DNA from: Thermomonas sp.
GTDB taxonomy: Bacteria > Pseudomonadota > Gammaproteobacteria > Xanthomonadales > Xanthomonadaceae
NCBI GenBank assembly: GCA_016720345.1
Contig: JADKKV010000005.1
Location: 372,001-436,000, forward strand
DNA length: 64,000 nucleotides
Direction of reading: 5' to 3'
Shown here: positions 59,060 to 64,000 of the stretch, in pieces
How the letters are laid out: every line of letters begins with the position of its first letter
Position numbering within the stretch: the first letter of the stretch is position 1
Position numbers and translations under genes: made by a program
Notes under the pieces: generated by a model
What the model saw: the letters and a program-made list of their open reading frames with translations, nothing else
Database searches by the model: none
What the model was told of the DNA's origin: nothing

Positions 59060-60250
59060 ATGCTCATGCGATACATCCTTTCGGCTGCGCTGTGCGCGGC
59101 CACCCTGCTGCCTGCGGCGCTGCAGGCACAGACCATCACCACCGTGGCCGGCAACGGCGGCACCGGAGACACAGGCGATGGCGGCGCTGCCACATCCGCC
59201 AACGTCGGTTCCCCGTGGGGAATGGCGGCGGCCGCGGATGGGAGCTACTACATCGGTGGCTACAACCTCATCCGCCGGGTCGGTGCGGATGGCGTGATCC
59301 GTGCCGCCGCGGGAGATGGCACATGGGGCAGCGAAGGCGACGGCGGCCCCGCCACATCGGCGCGCCTGGCCGGCAACATGAACGGGCTTGCGATCGGTCC
59401 CGACGGCCACCTTTACATCGCCGATACGTTCAACAGCCGCATCCGCAAGATCGACGGCGGCGGCACCATCTCGACCGTCGTGGAAATCGAGTGGCCTAAC
59501 GCGCTCGGGTTCGACCCCGCCGGCAACATGTATATCGGCGGCGCCTGTGTCGTGCATCGGCGCACCCCCGACGGCACCTTGAGCCGTTTCGCCGGCACCG
59601 GCACCTGCGGGGCGACCGCAGGGGACGGCGGCCAGGCGTCCCAGGCCGTGCTGGCGAGCTGGGTCTACGGCATCGCGGTCGACACCGCGGGCAACGTCTG
59701 GCTGTCGCACGACGGAGAGGCAGCGGCCGATCGCCGGCTGCGCAAGATCCGCCCGGACGGCGTGATTTCCACGCCTGCGATCGTGGGCGCCGCCGTCGAG
59801 GGCCCGATCGGACTGGCCGCCGATAGCGCAGGCCGGGTCTATGCGGTGCAACGGAACGCGCACACCGTGATCAGGATCGATGCCGACGGCACGACCGCCA
59901 CACTGGTCGCCGGGCGCACCTATTTCCCCGGCTTCGAAGGTGATGGCGGACCCGCAACCGATGCCAAGCTCAACGTTCCGGCAGGCATGGCCATCGCGAA
60001 CGGCCATTTCCTCGTCGCGGACACGCACAACCACCGGGTCCGCAAGGTGACCGCGGACGTTTCGCCGATTCCGTTCGCGCCCCGCCCCACCACCACCTGC
60101 GCCGGCGAGGGGTACACCGGCACCAAGCTGGAATGGTGCAGGAACATCTGCGAACGCGGCTACACCGGCAGCACGCTGGCGATGTGGATCCGCCGCTGGA
60201 CCGATCGCTATCGCACCCTGCCGTATTGCGCGGTGGAGCCAGAGGGCTGA
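59060..60250 (+). CDS. Secreted NHL-repeat beta-propeller with four-cysteine C-terminal module
   Basis: A 396-aa exported protein. The signal peptide is MLMRYILSAALCAATLLP to LQA. Five to six NHL-type repeats follow (residues about 25-335), with TTVAGNGG, GDGGPAT and LYIADTFNSRIRKI as landmarks, so a beta-propeller is likely. After a short linker the last 53 residues form a separate module with Cys in TTTCAGEGYT, LEWC, NICERGYTGS and LPYC, plus WIRRWTDRYR. The same module, truncated, ends the preceding gene. ATG 59060 has GGAG 8 bases upstream. No function is known; propellers of this type bind ligands or proteins. Position beside the type II cluster suggests a secreted substrate. Confidence 0.82.
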   Translation: MLMRYILSAALCAATLLPAALQAQTITTVAGNGGTGDTGDGGAATSANVGSPWGMAAAADGSYYIGGYNLIRRVGADGVIRAAAGDGTWGSEGDGGPATSARLAGNMNGLAIGPDGHLYIADTFNSRIRKIDGGGTISTVVEIEWPNALGFDPAGNMYIGGACVVHRRTPDGTLSRFAGTGTCGATAGDGGQASQAVLASWVYGIAVDTAGNVWLSHDGEAAADRRLRKIRPDGVISTPAIVGAAVEGPIGLAADSAGRVYAVQRNAHTVIRIDADGTTATLVAGRTYFPGFEGDGGPATDAKLNVPAGMAIANGHFLVADTHNHRVRKVTADVSPIPFAPRPTTTCAGEGYTGTKLEWCRNICERGYTGSTLAMWIRRWTDRYRTLPYCAVEPEG

Positions 60251-60277
60251 TCGCCTTATTCCGCATGCTGCACAAGG

Positions 60278-60301
60278 CAAGGCCGGCGCAAGCCGGCCTT
60301 G
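60278..60301 (+). terminator. Terminator-like hairpin after the NHL gene
   Basis: The stem CAAGGCCGG/CCGGCCTTG with loop CGCAAG is followed by TCTATTT. It is the same stem-loop as at 58952-58979, so module and terminator were duplicated together. Confidence 0.75.
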
Positions 60302-60314
60302 TCTATTTGCGGCG

Positions 60315-60455
60315 CCACGCGGCCTGCGGGCCGCGCGGCGTTCGCGGGCTCGCGGCTAGCGCCGCTCGAATTCCCCGCTGGCCCCGGCCACGCGGCCTGC
60401 AGGCCGCGCGGCGTTCGCGGGCTCGCGGCTAGCGCCGCTCGAATTCCCCGCTCAC
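60315..60455. repeat. 73-base tandem direct repeat
   Basis: Two nearly identical copies, starting at 60315 and 60388, each contain CCACGCGGCCTG, GCGGCGTTCGCGGGCTCGCG, GCTAGCGCCGCTCGAATTCC and CCGCT. The second copy is truncated at about 60455, in the last codons of purL. One internal difference is GCGGG versus GCAGG. Each unit contains small GC palindromes. It fills the gap between the NHL gene and purL. Confidence 0.9.
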
Positions 60456-63400
60456 CCCAGCCACGCCCGCGCGTTGCGGAACATGCGCAGCCACGGCGAA
60501 TCCTCCGGCCAGTCGCGCGGCGCCCAGCTGAAGTTGGCGGTGCGCAGGGTGCGTTCCGGATGCGGCATCAGGATGGTCGCGCGGCCGTCGCGGCTGGTGA
60601 CGCCGGCAATGCCGTCCGGCGAACCGTTCGGATTGGCCGGGTACGTGTCGGCGACGCGGCCGCCCTCGACATAGCGCAGGGCGATGTCCACCGCGGACTG
60701 GTCGATGCCGTTCTCGAACACCGCGCGCCCTTCGCCATGCGCCACCGCCACCGGGATCCGCGAACCGGCCATCCCGCGCAGGAACAGCGAGGGCGAATCG
60801 CCGATCTCGAGCAGGGCAAGCCGCGCTTCGTACTGTTCGCTGGCGTTGCGCTGGAAGGTCGGCCAGTGCCCGGCACCGGGGATGATCGCGCGCAGCTGCG
60901 CCATCATCTGGCAGCCGTTGCAGATGCCCAGCGAGAGGGTGTCGTGGCGGCCGAAGAACGCCGCGAACATCTCGCGCAGCGCGTTGCGCTCCAGGATCGA
61001 GGTGGCCCAGCCGCGGCCGGCACCCAGCACGTCGCCGTAGCTGAAGCCACCGCAGGCAACCAGCGCGTTGAAGTCCTTCAGGTCGAAGCGGCCGGCGACC
61101 AGGTCGCTCATGTGCACATCGAATGCATCGAAGCCGGCGCGGTCGAACGCCACCGCGGTCTCGACCTGGCTGTTGACGCCCTGCTCGCGCAGGATCGCGA
61201 CCTTCGGCCGCGCGCCCTTGGCGATGTACGGCGCGGCGATGTCTTCCGCCGGGTCGAAGGTGAGTTTCGGTTGCAGGCCGGGTGCGTCGAAGCGGCGCGC
61301 GGACTCGCGCTCGCTGTCGGCGCCGTCCGGGTTGTCGCGCAGGCGCTGCATCGCGTGGGTGACCGACCACCAGGCGTCGAACAGTTCGTCCCAGCGCCAT
61401 TCGGCCAGGATCTCGTCGTCATCGCTGACCCGGATCACCGGCGCGCCGGTGGCGGTGGCGATCCGCTGGGTGCATTCGACCAGCCCGTGCTGGGCGACCA
61501 GGTCGGCGAACGCCGCGCGTTCGGTAACCGGCACCTGCACGATCGCCCCCAGTTCCTCGTTGAACAGGGTGCGGAACACGTCGCCGGAGCGGCCATCGCC
61601 CCAGCCGTCGAGGCGGATGTCCAGGCCCATGCGCGAGGCGAACGCCATCTCGCACAGGGCGGCGAAGGCACCGCCGTCGGAACGGTCGTGGTAGGCCAGC
61701 AGCAGGCCGTCCTCGCGCGCGTCGCGGACCAGTTCGAACAGCGCGCGCAGGCGCTGCGGGTCGTCGAGGTCGGGCACGTCGCCACCGAACGCGGGCAGCG
61801 CCGCGCCATCTTCCCTCGCACTGGACGTTGCGCCCGGATGGCACTGCGCCAGCACCGAACCACCCATGCGCTGCTTGCCCGCGCCCAGGCCGACCAGCCA
61901 CAGCTCGGACTCCACGTCGCGGCGCAGCAGCGGGGTGAGCTGCTGGCGCACGTCGACCACCGGCGCGAACGCGGACACCACCAGCGACACCGGCGAGACC
62001 GACTTGAACGCGCTGCCATCGGCCTGCCATTGCGCCTGCATCGACAGCGAATCCTTGCCGACCGGGATGCTCAATTCGAGCTCCGGGCACAGCTCCAGGC
62101 CCACCGCCTTGACCGCGTCGAACAGGCGCGCGTCCTCGCCCGGGTGGCCGGCGGCGGCCATCCAGTTGGCCGACAGCTTGACCCGGTTCAGCGATTCCAC
62201 CGGCGCGGCGAGCAGGTTGGTGATCGCTTCGCCCACCGCCATCCGCGCCGAGGCAGCGGCATCCAGCAAGGCCAGCGGGGTGCGTTCGCCGATCGCCATC
62301 GCCTCGCCGGTGTTGCCGTCGAAACCGCTGAGGGTGATCGCGCAGTCGGCCACCGGCACCTGCCACGGGCCGATCATCTGGTCGCGCGCGGTCAGCCCGC
62401 CAACGGTGCGGTCGCCGATGGTGACCAGGAAGGTCTTGGCGGCCACGGTCGGGTGCGCGAGCACGCGCAGGCCGGCGTCGCGCAGGTCGAGCGCGTCGGT
62501 ATCCGCCTCCGGCCAGCGCGGCGGCGCCGGATGCGCGGTGTCGCGGTGCATCTTCGGTGCCTTGCCGAACAGCACGTCCATCGGCAGGTCGATCGCCGCG
62601 GCCTCGCCCGCGTAGCCGACCACCAGCCGCTCCTCCGCAGTGGCGGTGCCGACCACCGCGAACACGCAGCGCTCGCGCGCGCACAGCGCGGCGAATTCGG
62701 CCACCCGCGAGGGCGGGATGCCGAGCACGTAGCGCTCCTGCGATTCGTTGCACCACAGTTGCATCGGCGACAACGCGGGATCGTCCTTCGGCACCCGGCC
62801 GAGGTCGATCACGCCGCCGACGCCGGAGTCGTGCAGCAGCTCCGGGATCGCATTGGACAGGCCGCCGGCGCCGACGTCATGGATCGACTGGATCGGGTTG
62901 GCATCGCCCAGGGCGACGCAACGGTCGATCACTTCCTGCGCGCGCCGCTCCATCTCCGGGTTGTCGCGCTGCACCGAGGCGAAATCGAGGTCTTCGCTGG
63001 TGTCGCCCGAGGCCACCGAACTGGCGGCGCCGCCGCCGAGGCCGATCAGCATCGCCGGGCCGCCGAGCACGATCACCGCGTCGCCCGGCTGCAGCAGGCG
63101 CTTGGCCACCATCGGCCGGTCCATCGCGCCGATGCCGCCGGCGAGCATGATCGGCTTGTCGTAGGCGCGGGTCAGGCCGGCGGCTTCGTGCAACTCGAAG
63201 CTGCGGAAATAACCGTTGAGGTTGGGGCGGCCGAATTCGTTGTTGAACGCGGCGGCGCCGAGCGGGCCGTCGAGCATGATCTCGAACGCGCTGGCCATGC
63301 GCGGGTTGAGCGCGCGCTCGCCTTCCCACGGCTGCGGCAGCGTGGGGATGCGCAGGTGGCTGACCGAGAACCCGCACAGGCCGGCCTTCGGGCGGCCGCC

Positions 63401-64000
63401 GCGGCCGGTGGCGCCTTCGTCGCGGATCTCGCCGCCGGCGCCGGTGGAGGCGCCGGGGAACGGCGCGATCGCGGTCGGGTGGTTATGGGTTTCGACCTTG
63501 ATGCAGAACGCGCTGTCGGCCACCGGCTCGGCGCGGTACTGCTGGGTCGCCGGGTCGGGCCGGAAGCGCGCGGCCGCATAGCCTTCCACCACCGCCGCGT
63601 TGTCGCTGTACGCGGAAAGCGTGTGCTCCGGCGTGTGCGCATGGGTGTGCTTGATCATCCTGAACAGCGATGTCGCCTGTTCACGGCCGTCGATCGTCCA
63701 CGACGCATTGAAGATCTTGTGCCGGCAGTGTTCCGAATTGGCCTGCGCGAACATCATCAGTTCGACGTCGTGCGGGTCGCGGCCGAGTTGGCCGTAGCGT
63801 TCGCGCAGGTAGTCGATCTCGTCCCGTGCCAGGGCGAGGCCGAGGCGCTGGTTCGCGCCTTCGAGGTCGTCCAGGCGGATGCTCTCAAGCGCGCCGCGCG
63901 GATGCGATGCGAACAGCGCCGCGCCCGCCTCGCGCTCGGCCAGCAACGACTGCGTCATCGGGTCGTGCAGCAGCTTGGCCAGCGCGGCCTGGGTGGCGGC
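60452..64000 (-). CDS. purL: Phosphoribosylformylglycinamidine synthase PurL (5' end off window)
   Basis: PurL converts FGAR to FGAM with glutamine and ATP, the fourth step of purine synthesis. It is the large single-chain form. The frame is open to base 64000, giving 1182 residues of an expected 1290 or so; the N-terminal domain is missing off the edge. The synthetase part has [20 protein letters not shown] and RDEGATGRG. The C-terminal glutaminase has the nucleophile Cys in [10 protein letters not shown] and MPHPER for the catalytic His and Glu. The 3' end, ARAWLG, abuts a 73-base repeat. Confidence 0.97.
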   Translation of the reverse strand, partial: AATQAALAKLLHDPMTQSLLAEREAGAALFASHPRGALESIRLDDLEGANQRLGLALARDEIDYLRERYGQLGRDPHDVELMMFAQANSEHCRHKIFNASWTIDGREQATSLFRMIKHTHAHTPEHTLSAYSDNAAVVEGYAAARFRPDPATQQYRAEPVADSAFCIKVETHNHPTAIAPFPGASTGAGGEIRDEGATGRGGRPKAGLCGFSVSHLRIPTLPQPWEGERALNPRMASAFEIMLDGPLGAAAFNNEFGRPNLNGYFRSFELHEAAGLTRAYDKPIMLAGGIGAMDRPMVAKRLLQPGDAVIVLGGPAMLIGLGGGAASSVASGDTSEDLDFASVQRDNPEMERRAQEVIDRCVALGDANPIQSIHDVGAGGLSNAIPELLHDSGVGGVIDLGRVPKDDPALSPMQLWCNESQERYVLGIPPSRVAEFAALCARERCVFAVVGTATAEERLVVGYAGEAAAIDLPMDVLFGKAPKMHRDTAHPAPPRWPEADTDALDLRDAGLRVLAHPTVAAKTFLVTIGDRTVGGLTARDQMIGPWQVPVADCAITLSGFDGNTGEAMAIGERTPLALLDAAASARMAVGEAITNLLAAPVESLNRVKLSANWMAAAGHPGEDARLFDAVKAVGLELCPELELSIPVGKDSLSMQAQWQADGSAFKSVSPVSLVVSAFAPVVDVRQQLTPLLRRDVESELWLVGLGAGKQRMGGSVLAQCHPGATSSAREDGAALPAFGGDVPDLDDPQRLRALFELVRDAREDGLLLAYHDRSDGGAFAALCEMAFASRMGLDIRLDGWGDGRSGDVFRTLFNEELGAIVQVPVTERAAFADLVAQHGLVECTQRIATATGAPVIRVSDDDEILAEWRWDELFDAWWSVTHAMQRLRDNPDGADSERESARRFDAPGLQPKLTFDPAEDIAAPYIAKGARPKVAILREQGVNSQVETAVAFDRAGFDAFDVHMSDLVAGRFDLKDFNALVACGGFSYGDVLGAGRGWATSILERNALREMFAAFFGRHDTLSLGICNGCQMMAQLRAIIPGAGHWPTFQRNASEQYEARLALLEIGDSPSLFLRGMAGSRIPVAVAHGEGRAVFENGIDQSAVDIALRYVEGGRVADTYPANPNGSPDGIAGVTSRDGRATILMPHPERTLRTANFSWAPRDWPEDSPWLRMFRNARAWLG

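Noticed and set aside
60315..60455. CRISPR array or phage attachment site at the tandem repeat
   Set aside because: Only two abutting 73-base units with no spacers, no cas genes, integrase or tRNA nearby.

Overview
The window is a 64 kb piece of a high-GC (roughly 70%) gammaproteobacterial chromosome. It most resembles Xanthomonadaceae/Lysobacteraceae (Lysobacter, Luteimonas, Thermomonas or Stenotrophomonas relatives). Three things point there: a type II secretion cluster in the Xanthomonas 'xps' order E-F-G-H-I-J-K-L-M-N-D, a Nudix-ThiE fusion gene, and palindromic repeats with a GTAG head like the SMAG/REP family of Stenotrophomonas. This assignment is inference from gene content. The window is almost entirely core genome. 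There is no prophage, insertion sequence, CRISPR array or tRNA; the only RNA gene seen is RNase P RNA.

Layout. Bases 1-4200 (+): 3' part of pilB, then pilC, pilD and coaE. Bases 4250-9140 (-): Nudix-ThiE fusion, secA and an M23 peptidase, with a divergent dciA-like gene. Bases 9819-26715 (-): lpxC and a complete division/cell-wall (dcw) cluster, transcribed mraZ-rsmH-ftsL-ftsI-murE-murF-mraY-ftsW-murG-murC-ddl-ftsQ-ftsA-ftsZ. Nearly all of its genes overlap by 1-11 bases. Bases 27047-32943: an NRDE-family gene, rnpB, a frameshifted Tat-exported asparaginase, rsmI divergent from lpoA-yraN, and an exported SGNH hydrolase. Bases 32908-39675 (-): glyA, then nrdR-ribD-ribE-ribBA-ribH-nusB-thiL. 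Bases 39836-42401 (+): ettA and pyrF. Bases 42408-45645 (-): an exported DUF1501/DUF1800 pair. Bases 45816-58030 (-): the full type II secretion operon followed by two coupled glycosyltransferases. Bases 58161-60250 (+): two secreted-protein genes with a shared C-terminal four-cysteine module. Bases 60452-64000 (-): purL, cut by the window edge.

How the genes connect. PilD at the left edge is the prepilin peptidase expected to process the pseudopilins GspG-K at the right. The dcw block supplies lipid II synthesis (MurC-F, Ddl, MraY, MurG) together with divisome proteins; LpxC, LpoA and the M23 peptidase add envelope functions. The rib block makes riboflavin and ends with the thiamine-phosphate kinase ThiL, while the Nudix-ThiE fusion is another thiamine-related protein.

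Most worth a second look: (1) a REP/BIME palindrome inserted in frame inside the Nudix-ThiE gene, with a second copy whose GTAG ends supply the stop codons of both flanking genes; (2) an EGYT/WC/IC/RRW/PYC four-cysteine C-terminal module, with its terminator, duplicated behind two unrelated secreted proteins beside the secretion operon, one copy decayed; (3) G25 and G15 homopolymers in the 3' end of ftsW; (4) the frameshift in the asparaginase gene; (5) glycosyltransferase genes translationally coupled to the secretin gene.
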